From positions 106,180-170,179 of the forward strand of contig NZ_RXFT01000015.1 of assembly GCF_003952165.1 (NCBI RefSeq): DNA of 64,000 nucleotides. The letters run 5' to 3'. Shown here in pieces: positions 7,748 to 17,078 of the stretch. Position numbers and translations under genes: made by a program. The notes under the pieces were generated by a model. That model saw only the letters and a list, made by a program, of their open reading frames with translations, was not told the origin of the DNA and searched no databases. Position 1 is the first letter of the stretch; the number at the start of each line of letters is the position of its first letter. The stretch comes from Variovorax guangxiensis. GTDB lineage: Bacteria > Pseudomonadota > Gammaproteobacteria > Burkholderiales > Burkholderiaceae_C.

Positions 7748-8529
7748 GCCGTGTGAAGGTCGCGGCCGTCTCCGCTGCCGCCGAGCCCGGCGACAGCGGC
7801 AGCTCGCAGGCCGTGAAGGCACAGCTGCGGCTGCGCGAGATGATCCTCGCGGGCGAACTGCCCGGCGGCGCGCGCATCGCCGAGGTGGCGATCTCCGAGC
7901 AGCTCGGCGTGTCGCGCACGCCGGTGCGCACCGCGCTGATGCGGCTCGAACAGGAAGGCCTGCTCGAGGCGCTGCCCAACGGCGGCTATGCGGTGCGCAC
8001 CTTCTCGGAGCGTGACGTGGCCGACGCCATCGAACTGCGCGGCACGCTCGAAGGCCTGGTGGCCCGGCTCGCGGCCGAGCGCGGCGCCGCGCCGGTGGTG
8101 CTGCGCGAGGCGCGCGCCTGCCTGCAGCGCATCGACGAGCTGCTGCGCGAGCCCGCGCTCGACGACGCCGCCTTCTCGCGCTACGTGACGCACAACGAGC
8201 GCTTCCACGCGCTGCTGTGCGAGATGGCGGCCAGCCCCGTCATCGCGCAGCAGCTGGAGCGCGTGATCAACCTGCCTTTCGCCTCGCCCTCGGGCTTCGT
8301 CGTGGTGCAGGCCAATTCGCCGGCCGCGCGCGACATGCTCGTGGTAGCGCAGGACCAGCACGTGCAGGTGCTCGATGCCATCGAGTCCGGCGAGGGCTCG
8401 CGCGCCGAGGCGCTGATGCGCGAACACAGCCGCATCGCGCGGCGCAACCTGCGCGAAGCGTTGCACGGCACGCCCACCGCCGAGCAGCGTCCGCTGCCGG
8501 GCGTGCAGCTGATCCGCCGGCGCGGCTGA
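7744..8529 (+). CDS. GntR/FadR-family transcriptional regulator (VanR-like)
   Basis: 261 residues starting at GTG 7744, inside the stop of vanA (GTGA overlap), with AAGGAGG at 7733-7739 as a strong Shine-Dalgarno. The N-terminal winged helix-turn-helix reads LREMILAGELPGGARIAEVAISEQLGVSRTPVRTALMRLEQEGLL (shortened here: LREMILAGELPGG, then SRTPVRTALMRLEQEG). An FCD ligand-binding domain follows, with helix DVADAIELRGTLEG and the metal/ligand-type His in THNERFHALLCEMA. Gene order places it between oxygenase and reductase, so it is expected to control the locus, probably through the TGTATACA palindromes upstream of vanA. An aromatic effector is inferred from context. Confidence 0.85.
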   Translation: MSRVKVAAVSAAAEPGDSGSSQAVKAQLRLREMILAGELPGGARIAEVAISEQLGVSRTPVRTALMRLEQEGLLEALPNGGYAVRTFSERDVADAIELRGTLEGLVARLAAERGAAPVVLREARACLQRIDELLREPALDDAAFSRYVTHNERFHALLCEMAASPVIAQQLERVINLPFASPSGFVVVQANSPAARDMLVVAQDQHVQVLDAIESGEGSRAEALMREHSRIARRNLREALHGTPTAEQRPLPGVQLIRRRG

Positions 8530-8578
8530 TTTCCCTTCCTATTCCTGCTTCTTTCTTTTTCTCCCTTGGTGTTCCCCG

Positions 8579-9568
8579 ATGAAAAGCGATCTTCAATGGA
8601 TGCAGGCGCAGGTCGTCGCTCTGCGCGACGTGACGCCCACCGTGCGCGAGTTCGAACTGCGCCCCGAGAGCGGATTCGCCGCGCCCCATGAACCCGGCGC
8701 CCACCTCCAGGTGCAGGTGCTCACGGCGCAGGGCAGGGTGCAGACGCGCTCCTACTCGCTGGTGGGCGAGGGCGACGGCCGCTGCTGGCGCATCGCCGTC
8801 AAGCGTCTGGACGACGGCCGCGGAGGCTCGCTCGCGATGTGGCGGCTCGCGGTGGGCGACCGCCTGCAGGTGAGCGCGCCGCAGAACCACTTTCCGCTCG
8901 ACCTGTCGGCCCCGGGCTACCTGCTGGTGGCCGGCGGCATCGGCATCACCCCGCTGGTGCTGATGGCGCAGCGGCTGGCCGCGCATGCGAAGCGCACCGG
9001 CGTGCCGGTGAAGATGCTCTACGGCGCTCGCAACGCCGACGAGTTCGGCTACCTCCCGCACCTGCGCGAGGCGCTGGGAGACGAAGGCGTCGAAGCCCAC
9101 GAGGGTGCAGCACCCATCGACTTCGCAGCCGCCATCGCCGCGCTGCCGCCCGGCGCCCAGCTCTACACCTGCGGCCCGGTGCCGATGCTCGAGGCCCTCA
9201 AGCGCGCCTGGCAGGCGGCGGGCCGTCCCATCGCCGACCTGCGTTTCGAGACCTTCGGCAGCAGCGGCCGGCTGGCCACGCAGTCCTTCGAGGTGCGCAT
9301 TCCGCGCCACGACCTGACCATCACCGTGCCTGCCGACTGCACGCTGCTCGATGCGCTCGATGCGGCGGGCGTACAGACGCTCTCGGACTGCAGGCGCGGC
9401 GAATGCGGCCTGTGCGCCATGGACGTGATCGCCGTCGACGGCGAGGTCGACCACCGCGACGTGTTCCTCAGCGAGCACGAGAAAAAATCGACCACCCGCA
9501 TCTGCGCCTGCGTGTCGCGCGCCGTGGGCACGCTCACCCTCGATTCCGCCTACCGCGCCGACAGCTGA
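8579..9568 (+). CDS. vanB: Vanillate O-demethylase reductase (VanB-type)
   Basis: 329 residues with three modules: an FMN/flavin-binding barrel with RSYSLVG (about 57-63), a nucleotide-binding domain with GGIGITPLVLMA (119-130) and TCGPVPMLEA (197-206), and a C-terminal plant-type [2Fe-2S] domain with C271, C276, C279 and C309. This is the phthalate-dioxygenase-reductase/VanB architecture, which moves electrons from NAD(P)H through flavin and iron-sulfur centre to the Rieske oxygenase. It lies 49 bp after the GntR gene in a pyrimidine-rich spacer without a clear Shine-Dalgarno, so it is likely cotranscribed with vanA. It completes the two-component oxygenase encoded here. Confidence 0.88.
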   Translation: MKSDLQWMQAQVVALRDVTPTVREFELRPESGFAAPHEPGAHLQVQVLTAQGRVQTRSYSLVGEGDGRCWRIAVKRLDDGRGGSLAMWRLAVGDRLQVSAPQNHFPLDLSAPGYLLVAGGIGITPLVLMAQRLAAHAKRTGVPVKMLYGARNADEFGYLPHLREALGDEGVEAHEGAAPIDFAAAIAALPPGAQLYTCGPVPMLEALKRAWQAAGRPIADLRFETFGSSGRLATQSFEVRIPRHDLTITVPADCTLLDALDAAGVQTLSDCRRGECGLCAMDVIAVDGEVDHRDVFLSEHEKKSTTRICACVSRAVGTLTLDSAYRADS

Positions 9569-9744
9569 TGCAAGCGGCCCGTGACGGGCCGAAGACTGCC
9601 TTGCGCGATGATCGCGCAGTTCATTTGTCAATCGCGCAACAAAGGTCAGCGACTGTGGCCGGCTAGGTGATTGCCTGCTGCGCCGGATGTTGCAAAGTGT
9701 TGAAAATAGCCCCGGTTCGCGTTCCGCCCCTCTAAGGAAAACAC

Positions 9745-10917
9745 ATGCAAAGACGCCATCTCATCCAGACCGCCGCCCTGTCGGCTCTTGCACTTTCGAT
9801 GTCGCTGGCCAGTGCCCAGGACAACAAGTTCAAGATCGGCCTGATCCTTCCGATGACGGGCCAGTCGGCCTCCACGGGCCGCCAGATCGAAGCCGCCGCG
9901 CGCCTGTACATGGCCCAGAACGGCGACACCGTGGCCGGCAAGAAGGTGGAGCTCATCGTCAAGGACGACACCGGCCTGCCCGACGTGACCAAGCGCCTGG
10001 CTCAGGAGCTGGTGGTGAACGACAAGGTCAACGTGCTGGCCGGCTTCGGCCTGACGCCCCTGGCACTCGCCGTGGCGCCCATCGCCACCCAGTCGAAGAC
10101 GCCCGAAGTCGTGATGGCCGCCGCCACGTCGAGCATCACCGAGGCATCGCCCTACATCGTCCGTTCGAGCTTCACGCTGCCGCAGGTGTCGGTGGCCATG
10201 GGCGACTGGGCGCCGAAGAACGGCGTGAAGACCGTGGTGACGCTGGTGGCCGACTACGGCCCCGGCAACGACGCCGAGAAGTTCTTCACCGAGCGCTTCC
10301 AGCTCAACGGCGGCAAGGTGCTCGACAAGCTGCGCGTGCCGCTGCGCAACCCCGACTTCGCTCCCTTCCTGCAGAAGGTGCGCGACGTGAAGCCCGACGC
10401 GCTCTTCGTCTTCGTGCCCTCGGGCGCCGGCGCCGCGGTGATGAAGCAGTTCCTGGAGCGCGGCATGGACAAGGCCGGCATCCGCATGATCGCCACCGGC
10501 GACGTGACCGACGACGACCAGCTCAACGACATGGGCGACGGCGCGCTGGGCGTGGTCACCTCGCACCACTACTCGGCCGCGCACCCCTCGGCGCTGAACA
10601 GGAAGTTCGTCGAGGCCTTCGAGAAGGCCAACCCCAAGATGCGTCCCAACTTCATGGCCGTGGGCGGCTATGACGGCATGCGCGTCATCTATGAAGCGCT
10701 CAAGGCCACCAAGGGCCAGGGCGGCGGCGAGGCGCTGCTGGCGGCCATGAAGGGCCAGGTCTTCGAGAGCCCGCGCGGCCAGGTGCTGATCGACGCGCAG
10801 ACCCGCGACATCGTGCAGGACGTGTACCTGCGCAAGGTCGAGAAGAAGGACGGGCAGCTCTACAACGTCGAATTCGACGTGATCAAGGGCGTCAAGGACC
10901 CGGGCAAAGCCAAGTAA
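9745..10917 (+). CDS. ABC transporter substrate-binding protein, LivK/HBT type
   Basis: 390 residues with a Sec signal peptide (MQRRHLIQTAALSALALSMSLASAQ) and a periplasmic-binding type I fold: KIGLILPMTGQSASTGRQIE near the N-terminus, LAGFGLTPLALAVAPI, and a typical C-terminal VYLRKVEKKDGQLYNVEFDVI. It is the first gene of a complete high-affinity branched-chain-amino-acid/amide-type importer (binding protein, two permeases, two ATPases). Being directly downstream of vanAB, the cargo could be an aromatic acid, as in other HAAT-family importers of aromatics. That is inference from location. A long hairpin follows its stop codon and separates it from the permeases. Confidence 0.88.
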   Translation: MQRRHLIQTAALSALALSMSLASAQDNKFKIGLILPMTGQSASTGRQIEAAARLYMAQNGDTVAGKKVELIVKDDTGLPDVTKRLAQELVVNDKVNVLAGFGLTPLALAVAPIATQSKTPEVVMAAATSSITEASPYIVRSSFTLPQVSVAMGDWAPKNGVKTVVTLVADYGPGNDAEKFFTERFQLNGGKVLDKLRVPLRNPDFAPFLQKVRDVKPDALFVFVPSGAGAAVMKQFLERGMDKAGIRMIATGDVTDDDQLNDMGDGALGVVTSHHYSAAHPSALNRKFVEAFEKANPKMRPNFMAVGGYDGMRVIYEALKATKGQGGGEALLAAMKGQVFESPRGQVLIDAQTRDIVQDVYLRKVEKKDGQLYNVEFDVIKGVKDPGKAK

Positions 10918-10929
10918 TACGGGATCGGG

Positions 10930-11038
10930 CAGCCGAACGCAGAAGTCGCGAAGGTTCCGCGAAAGTCGCAGAAGGAAACCAAAGATGGTTTTCTCTGCGA
11001 CTTTCGCGTAGTTTTTGTCTTCCTTCTGCGTTCGGCTG
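10930..11038. repeat. Nested inverted repeat (triple-arm hairpin) between livK-like and livH
   Basis: Outer arms of 16 bp are perfect complements (10930-10945 CAGCCGAACGCAGAAG with 11023-11038). Inner arms of 15 bp are perfect complements (10958-10972 CGCGAAAGTCGCAGA with 10994-11008). A third short arm (10973-10980 with 10987-10994) closes a 6-nt loop with one mismatch. The arms are built from degenerate GCAGAAG/GCGAAAG units spaced 9-11 bp apart. In RNA it would form one long stem just after the binding-protein stop codon. It could stabilise the upstream mRNA or reduce read-through, and it may be one copy of a dispersed repeat family. There is no U-tail, so it is not a standard terminator. 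Confidence 0.85.
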
Positions 11039-11070
11039 TGCGCTTTCGCGACTGCATCGAAGACCCTCGC

Positions 11071-11943
11071 ATGCTCACCATTCTTTTCGACGGCATCGCC
11101 TACGGCATGCTGCTGTTCGTGCTCGCCGTCGGCCTGGCCGTGACGCTGGGGCTGATGAACTTCATCAACCTCGCGCACGGCGCCTTCGCCATGGCGGGCG
11201 GTTATCTCACGGTGTTCGCCATGCAGAAGCTGGGCGTGCCATTCCTGGCGTGCCTGCCGCTCGCTTTCATCGTCGTCGCGCTGGCCGGCGCGGTGCTGGA
11301 GCGCACGCTCTACCGCCCGATGTACGGCAAGCCGCACCTCGACCAGGTGCTGTTCTCCATCGGCCTGGCCTTCATGGCGGTGGCGGCGGTCGATTACTTC
11401 GTGGGCTCGTCGCAGCAGAACGTGCAGCTGCCCGAATGGCTGCGCGGCCGCACCGAGATCGGCGACGGCGCGCTGCTGCTGGGCATGGGGCACTACCGGC
11501 TCTTCATCATCGGCGTGTGCGCGGTGCTCACGGTGGTGCTGCAGCTCATTCTTTCGAAGACGCGCTTCGGCAGCCGGCTGCGCGCGGCGGTCGACGACCC
11601 GCGCGTGGCGGCGGGGCTGGGCATCAACGTGAACGTCGTGTTCCTGCTGACCTTCGCGGTGGGCTCGGGCCTGGCGGGGCTGGGCGGCGCGCTGGGCGCG
11701 GAGATTCTGGGGCTCGACCCGACCTTCCCGCTCAAGTACATGATCTATTTCCTGATCGTGGTGTCCGTTGGCGGCACCTCGTCGATCACCGGGCCGCTCG
11801 CGGCGGCGCTGCTGCTGGGCATCGCCGACGTGGCGGGCAAGTACTTCATTCCGAAGATGGGCGCGTTCACCGTCTACCTGCTGATGATCCTGATCCTGAT
11901 GTGGCGCCCGCAAGGCCTCTTCACGCGCAAGGGAGGACGCTGA
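11071..11943 (+). CDS. livH: Branched-chain-type ABC transporter permease, LivH family
   Basis: About 290 residues from the ATG at 11071 (MLTILFDGIAYGMLLFVLA). An earlier GTG at 11038 lies inside the palindrome and would add unrelated residues. It is highly hydrophobic with about eight membrane segments and family motifs GLMNFINLAHGAFAMAGGY near the N-terminus and VGGTSSITGPLAAALLLGIAD near the end. It forms the inner-membrane channel with LivM, driven by the two ATPases encoded downstream. It is separated from the binding-protein gene by the nested hairpin and ends immediately before the LivM start. Confidence 0.88.
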   Translation: MLTILFDGIAYGMLLFVLAVGLAVTLGLMNFINLAHGAFAMAGGYLTVFAMQKLGVPFLACLPLAFIVVALAGAVLERTLYRPMYGKPHLDQVLFSIGLAFMAVAAVDYFVGSSQQNVQLPEWLRGRTEIGDGALLLGMGHYRLFIIGVCAVLTVVLQLILSKTRFGSRLRAAVDDPRVAAGLGINVNVVFLLTFAVGSGLAGLGGALGAEILGLDPTFPLKYMIYFLIVVSVGGTSSITGPLAAALLLGIADVAGKYFIPKMGAFTVYLLMILILMWRPQGLFTRKGGR

Positions 11944-12945
11944 ATGAGCACGCCTCTTCCCGTCGTCGCCGATTTCCAGTCGGCCCTGCTGCGCAAGGCG
12001 CGCTGGCGCCCGCTCGAATTCGTGGTCTGGGCCGCGGCCTTCGCGCTGCCGCTGGTGATGCCCTCGCACTCGCTGCTGGTCAACGAGATCGCCATCGTCG
12101 CGCTGTTCGCGATGTCGCTCGACCTGATCCTGGGCTACACCGGCATCGTGTCGCTGGGCCATGCCGCCTTCTTCGGCTTCGGCGCCTATGCCGCGGCGCT
12201 GTTCGCCAAGCTTGTGATGCCCGACCCGACCGTGGGCCTGCTCTTCGCAACCGTGCTGGCCGCGCTGCTGGGCATGGTGGCGAGCGTGACGATCCTGCGC
12301 GGCAGCGACCTCACGCGGCTGATGGTCACGCTGGGCACGGCGCTGCTGCTGCTCGAACTCGCCAACAAGCTCGACTGGCTCACCGGCGGCGCCGACGGTC
12401 TGCAGGGCGTGGTGATGGGGCCGGTGCTCGGCATGTTCGAGTTCGACCTCTACGGCCGCACGGCCGCCTGGTATTCGCTGGCGGTGATGCTGGTGCTGTT
12501 CCTGCTCATGCGCCGCCTCGTGCATTCGCCCTTCGGCGCCACGCTCAAGGCGATCCGCGACAACCGGCTGCGTGCCATGGCCATCGGCATTCCGGTGGTG
12601 TCGCGGCTGGTGGTGATCTACACCGTGGCGGCCGGCATCGCCGGCGCGGCCGGCGCACTGCTCGCGCAGACCACCGGCTTCGCCTCGCTCGACGTGCTGG
12701 CCTTCGACCGTTCGGCCGACGTGCTGCTGATGCTGGTCATCGGCGGCGTGGGCTGGCTCTATGGCGGCGTGGCGGGCGCCATCGTCTTCAAGCTGCTGCA
12801 GACCTGGCTCTCGGCCGTGACGCCGCAATACTGGATGTTCTGGATCGGCCTGATCCTGGTGCTGCTGGTGCTGGTCGGGCGCGACCGGCTGCTCAAGCCC
12901 TGGACCTGGATCGGCGCAGGCGGCAAGAAAGGCGGTGCGGCATGA
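11944..12945 (+). CDS. livM: Branched-chain-type ABC transporter permease, LivM family
   Basis: 333 residues. Hydrophobic with multiple membrane helices and the LivM signatures LDLILGYTGIVSLGHAAFFGFGAYAA (shortened: LGYTGIVSLGHAAFFG) and IRDNRLRAMAIGIPV. The C-terminal segment GGVGWLYGGVAGAI is also typical. It begins at the codon right after the LivH stop and its TGA overlaps the ATG of the LivG gene (ATGA), so translation is probably coupled. Second transmembrane subunit of the importer. Confidence 0.88.
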   Translation: MSTPLPVVADFQSALLRKARWRPLEFVVWAAAFALPLVMPSHSLLVNEIAIVALFAMSLDLILGYTGIVSLGHAAFFGFGAYAAALFAKLVMPDPTVGLLFATVLAALLGMVASVTILRGSDLTRLMVTLGTALLLLELANKLDWLTGGADGLQGVVMGPVLGMFEFDLYGRTAAWYSLAVMLVLFLLMRRLVHSPFGATLKAIRDNRLRAMAIGIPVVSRLVVIYTVAAGIAGAAGALLAQTTGFASLDVLAFDRSADVLLMLVIGGVGWLYGGVAGAIVFKLLQTWLSAVTPQYWMFWIGLILVLLVLVGRDRLLKPWTWIGAGGKKGGAA

Positions 12946-13704
12946 GCGAAACCGTGCTTTCCACTCACGGCCTGGTGATGCGCTTCGGCGGCATCACCGC
13001 CACCAACAACGTGTCGATGGAACTCAGGCGCGGCGCGCGCCATGCGCTCATCGGCCCCAACGGCGCGGGCAAGACCACGCTCATCAACCAGCTCACCGGC
13101 GTGCTCACGCCCACCGAGGGCCGCATCACGCTGATGGGCGAGGACATCACCTCGCTCGCGCCGCACAAGCGCGTGGCGCGCGGGCTGGTGCGCACCTTCC
13201 AGATCAACCAGCTCTTCGACTCCATGACGCCGCTCGAAACGCTCGCGCTGGTGGTGTCGCAGCACCAGGGCGCGGGCGCGCAATGGTGGAAGCCGCTGGG
13301 CTCGAGCAAGGCCATCGCCGAGCGCGCGGCTCAACTGCTGGAGCAGTTCCACCTGAGCGACGTGGCACAGCAGCAGGTGAAGCACCTGGCCTACGGCAAG
13401 CGCCGCCTGCTCGAAATCGCGATCGCGCTGGCGTGCGAGCCGCGCGTGCTGCTGCTGGACGAGCCGGTGGCGGGCGTGCCCGCCGGCGAGCGCGAGGAGT
13501 TGCTGCAGACCGTGGCCGCGCTGCCGGCCGACGTGTCGGTGCTGCTGATCGAGCACGACATGGACCTGGTGTTCAGCTTCGCCGACCGCATGACGGTGCT
13601 GGTCAACGGCACCCTGCTGACCGAGGGCGACCCCGAGACCATCGCCAACGATCCGAAGGTGAAGGAGGTCTATCTGGGCCATGGCACGGCAACGGAGGCG
13701 GCAC

Positions 13705-13712
<8 letters not shown>
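12942..13712 (+). CDS. livG: ABC transporter ATP-binding protein, LivG family
   Basis: 256 residues. Walker A GPNGAGKTTLINQ at about 35-47, the Q-loop region RTFQINQLF, Walker B VLLLDEPVAGV and the switch His in LLIEHDMDLVF are all visible. The signature motif reads LAYGKRRLLEIA in place of the more common LSGGQ, as is usual in LivG proteins. It starts with ATG overlapping the LivM stop and overlaps the LivF start by 8 bp. It powers transport through the LivHM pore. Confidence 0.88.
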
Positions 13713-14409
<697 letters not shown>

Positions 14410-14425
14410 CCGGAAGCTTTTTCTC

Positions 14426-15166
14426 TCAGATGGCGCAGCCATCGGGCCCGCAGGCCGGCGCCGAGGCGTCCGTGGCTGCCGGGGCCGGCTTCGATGCCCC
14501 GGCCACGTTCGCAAGCTGCGCCTTCCAATCGTCCGCACGACCGAGCCAGGGACCGATGTCGACGCGGCCGGCGCTGCCGTCGGGCTGCACCAGCACGAAG
14601 GTGGGAAAGCCCTGGCCGCCCGCGCGCTGCAGGAATTGGCGGCTCTCGGCGATGTGGCGCGAGGTGGCTTCCCCCGACTGGCGCTCGAAAGCCGATGCGA
14701 AGGCCTGTGCGTCGAAGCCGAGTTCGGCGGCGATCGCCTTCAGCACTTTCACATCGGCGATGCGGCGGCCATCGACGTAGTGCGCGCGCTGCAGGGCGTG
14801 GATCATGTCCAGCCCGCCGCCCGGGCGCAGCGACTCGGCCGCGAGGACGGCGGTGGTCGGCGGCTCGGAATCCATCACCGCGCCGGTGTCGCGCAGCAGT
14901 CCCTCGAAGTAGCGCTCGCCGAAGGGCTGGCCGGTCATCTCGGCGATGCGGTGGTCGTGCGGCAGCACGTATTCGCGCCACTGCGGCGTGATCGGCCGGC
15001 GGTTGGCGCCGGTCATCATGCCGCCGCCGTGGAACTCGACCTTCAGGCCCGGCACCTCGCGCGCCGCATCGACCAGCGGCGCGGCGGCATAGCACCAGCC
15101 GCACAGCGGGTCGAAGATGTAGTGCAGCGTCGCGCCTGCGCCTTGTGCGTCGTTCACTGCGGCCAT
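14426..15166 (-). CDS. DsbA-family protein (predicted cytoplasmic thiol oxidoreductase)
   Basis: 246 residues from the ATG at 15166. The reading frame is open further upstream but that part is the antisense shadow of the MBL gene. The active site C22-G-W-C25 sits in FDPLCGWCYAAAPLV, with the thioredoxin-fold cis-Pro segment GQGFPTFVLVQ near the C-terminus. There is no signal peptide, unlike periplasmic DsbA. It matches the DsbA-like/FrnE-type cytoplasmic family. An extra C-terminal ACGPDGCAI adds two Cys in a CxxxxC spacing. It overlaps the end of the upstream MBL gene by 13 bp, so translational coupling is likely. The substrate is unknown. Confidence 0.8.
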   Translation of the reverse strand: MAAVNDAQGAGATLHYIFDPLCGWCYAAAPLVDAAREVPGLKVEFHGGGMMTGANRRPITPQWREYVLPHDHRIAEMTGQPFGERYFEGLLRDTGAVMDSEPPTTAVLAAESLRPGGGLDMIHALQRAHYVDGRRIADVKVLKAIAAELGFDAQAFASAFERQSGEATSRHIAESRQFLQRAGGQGFPTFVLVQPDGSAGRVDIGPWLGRADDWKAQLANVAGASKPAPAATDASAPACGPDGCAI

Positions 15167-16053
15167 TTCATTTCTCCCTTGATGACCTTCGCGCCGAGTT
15201 CCAGCGAGGAGGCGTCTTCCAGCTTCGGGTAGCGCTTCTTCATCGCGGCGATGAGCGCGCCCGAGTCCTTGGCCTTGGCGGCTTCGACTTCGAAGGCCTT
15301 CAGGTAATCGCGCGTGAACTTCACCGAAGCGAGCGAGTAGGGCGCGCTGCCGTTCGCGTTCGGCAGGTAGTGGCCGGGCACCACGGTCTTCGGGTGCAGC
15401 GCCTCGATGCGGCCCAGCGTCCTGATCCAGTCGCGGCGCGACTCGGGCGTCTGCGTGTCGGCCACCCACACGTGGATGTTTGCCGAGACGGGGATGCCGC
15501 CGACCACCGCCTTCAGCGAGGGAATCCAAGCGAAGCTGCGTTCGGGCGTGGGGCCGTCGAGGCCTACGACCTGGATCTTGCGGCCCTCCAGCTCGATGCT
15601 GTCGCCGGCCAGCGGCTGCGGCACCACCAGTGCCTTGGGCGCGTTGTCCTTCAGGACCGGGCCCCAGTGCGCGAGCTTGCCGTCCTTGGAGGCCTGGATG
15701 GCGGCCACGGTCTGCGGCGTGGCGACGATCTTCGCGTCGGGGAAGGCGGCCTGGATCACGTCGAGGCCGAAGTAGTAGTCGGGGTCGCTGTGGCTGATGT
15801 AGACCGTGGTGAGCTTCTTGCCCGTGGCCTTGATCTTCTGCACCAGCGCCTCGGCGTCGTTGCGCTGGAACTGGGCGTCGATGAGCACCGCGTCGGTCTG
15901 GCCGGTGACGATCTCGGAGGAGACGGGGAACATCGACTTCGCGCCGGGGTTGTACACCTCGAGCTTGAGCGGCTGGGCGGCCTGGGCGGCGAGCGGCGCG
16001 GCGAGACCGAAGGTGACGGCGAGGGCGGAGGAGAGGAGGGCTCTGCGGAACAT
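15154..16053 (-). CDS. Exported MBL-fold protein with altered metal-binding motif
   Basis: 299 residues with a Sec signal peptide (MFRRALLSSALAVTFGLAAPLAAQA). The fold is metallo-beta-lactamase-like, but the key HxHxDH motif reads H88-S-D90-P-D92-Y93, so the second and last His are replaced by Asp and Tyr. A later VVPGHYLPN keeps the third His. The residues could still bind one metal, or the protein may have lost the classic dinuclear site. It is followed, with 13 bp overlap, by a DsbA-like protein and preceded by a LysR gene on the same strand. The substrate is unknown. Hydrolase activity is inferred from fold only. Confidence 0.75.
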   Translation of the reverse strand: MFRRALLSSALAVTFGLAAPLAAQAAQPLKLEVYNPGAKSMFPVSSEIVTGQTDAVLIDAQFQRNDAEALVQKIKATGKKLTTVYISHSDPDYYFGLDVIQAAFPDAKIVATPQTVAAIQASKDGKLAHWGPVLKDNAPKALVVPQPLAGDSIELEGRKIQVVGLDGPTPERSFAWIPSLKAVVGGIPVSANIHVWVADTQTPESRRDWIRTLGRIEALHPKTVVPGHYLPNANGSAPYSLASVKFTRDYLKAFEVEAAKAKDSGALIAAMKKRYPKLEDASSLELGAKVIKGEMKWPQ

Positions 16054-16175
16054 GAAAACGGACTTTCTATGCGTGTGTGGATGGGTGACAGCGCTGAATG
16101 CCTTGAATATTAGGTTGCGCGAATCGAAACAAAAACCCGACGATCCACAACGAATAGTTTCCTAATTCGGTCGAA

Positions 16176-17078
16176 TCAGTCCGTGGCACGGCGTTCCAGA
16201 TGCGCCACCAGCAGCTGCGCAGAGGGCGACAGTTCCGTGTCGCCCCGGAAGCAGATCGCGAAGCGCCGCCGCGCCCAGGCGTCGGTCAGCGGCATCAGCC
16301 GCAGCCCGAAGGCTTCGGCGAAGGGCCGCGCCACTTCGGCCGGCACCACGCTGATCGCCAACCCGGCGCGCACCACGCGCAGCGCAGCGTCGAAGTTGGA
16401 CACCAGCACCCGGTAGACCAGCGGCTTGCCCGCCACCGCCGCCTCGCGCGCCAGCATCAATTGCACGGCGCTCAGCGCCGGCATGCCGACGAATTCGTGG
16501 TCCAGCACCTGCTCGAAGCGCACGCTCTCGCGCTGCGCAACCGGGTGGGAGGGATGCGCCACGATGGCGAGGTGGTCGCAGCGGTAGTCGCGACGCTCCA
16601 GGCCCTCGAGGTCGGCCGCGTCCCAGCACAGGCCGATGGAGGCGCTGCCCTCGCGAATGCCGCGCACGATCTCGGGGCTCACGCGCTCTTCCATGTCCAC
16701 GCGGATGTTGCGGTGCGCCGGGTCCTGCAGGAAGTCGGCCACGTCCTCGGCCAGCGACTCGGCCATGACCGATGCCGAGGCGAGGATGCGCACGTGCCCG
16801 CGCACGCCGCCCGCATACGCCGCCATGTCGCGCTCGATGCGGTTCACGCTGCCGAGCATCGCGCGGGCGTGCTCCAGCAGCGTCTCCCCGGCAGGCGTGG
16901 GCACCACGCCCCGGCGCTTGCGCAGCAGCAGCGGCGTGCCGACGGTTTCCTCCAGCTGGGCCAGCCGCTTGCTGATGGCCGAGCCGACGATGGCGGCCTG
17001 TTCGCCGGCGCGCGCGATGCTGCGCGTTTCGCAAACGGCCACGAAGAGCCGCAGGGTGGTCAGGTCGAGGTCTCTCAT
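16176..17078 (-). CDS. LysR-family transcriptional regulator
   Basis: 300 residues. N-terminal winged helix-turn-helix LRLFVAVCETRSIARAGEQAAIVGSAISKRLAQLE (key part AIVGSAISKRLAQLEE) and a periplasmic-binding-like effector domain containing EIVRGIREGSASIGLCWD. It is divergent from the HMG-CoA lyase/CoA-transferase/Bug operon, with a 113-bp intergenic space, and is the likely activator of that operon in response to its organic-acid substrate. The MBL gene lies 122 bp downstream on the same strand. Confidence 0.88.
   Translation of the reverse strand: MRDLDLTTLRLFVAVCETRSIARAGEQAAIVGSAISKRLAQLEETVGTPLLLRKRRGVVPTPAGETLLEHARAMLGSVNRIERDMAAYAGGVRGHVRILASASVMAESLAEDVADFLQDPAHRNIRVDMEERVSPEIVRGIREGSASIGLCWDAADLEGLERRDYRCDHLAIVAHPSHPVAQRESVRFEQVLDHEFVGMPALSAVQLMLAREAAVAGKPLVYRVLVSNFDAALRVVRAGLAISVVPAEVARPFAEAFGLRLMPLTDAWARRRFAICFRGDTELSPSAQLLVAHLERRATD

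Noticed and set aside
10920..11040. Ordinary rho-independent terminator after the binding-protein gene
   Set aside because: The structure is far longer than a terminator, nested, and lacks a U-run after the stem; the operon clearly continues into the permease genes.
9646..12828. Very long reading frame on the minus strand opposite the importer genes
   Set aside because: Translated composition is His/Arg/Gln-rich low complexity, typical of the antisense of GC-rich coding DNA. The plus-strand genes fully explain the region.
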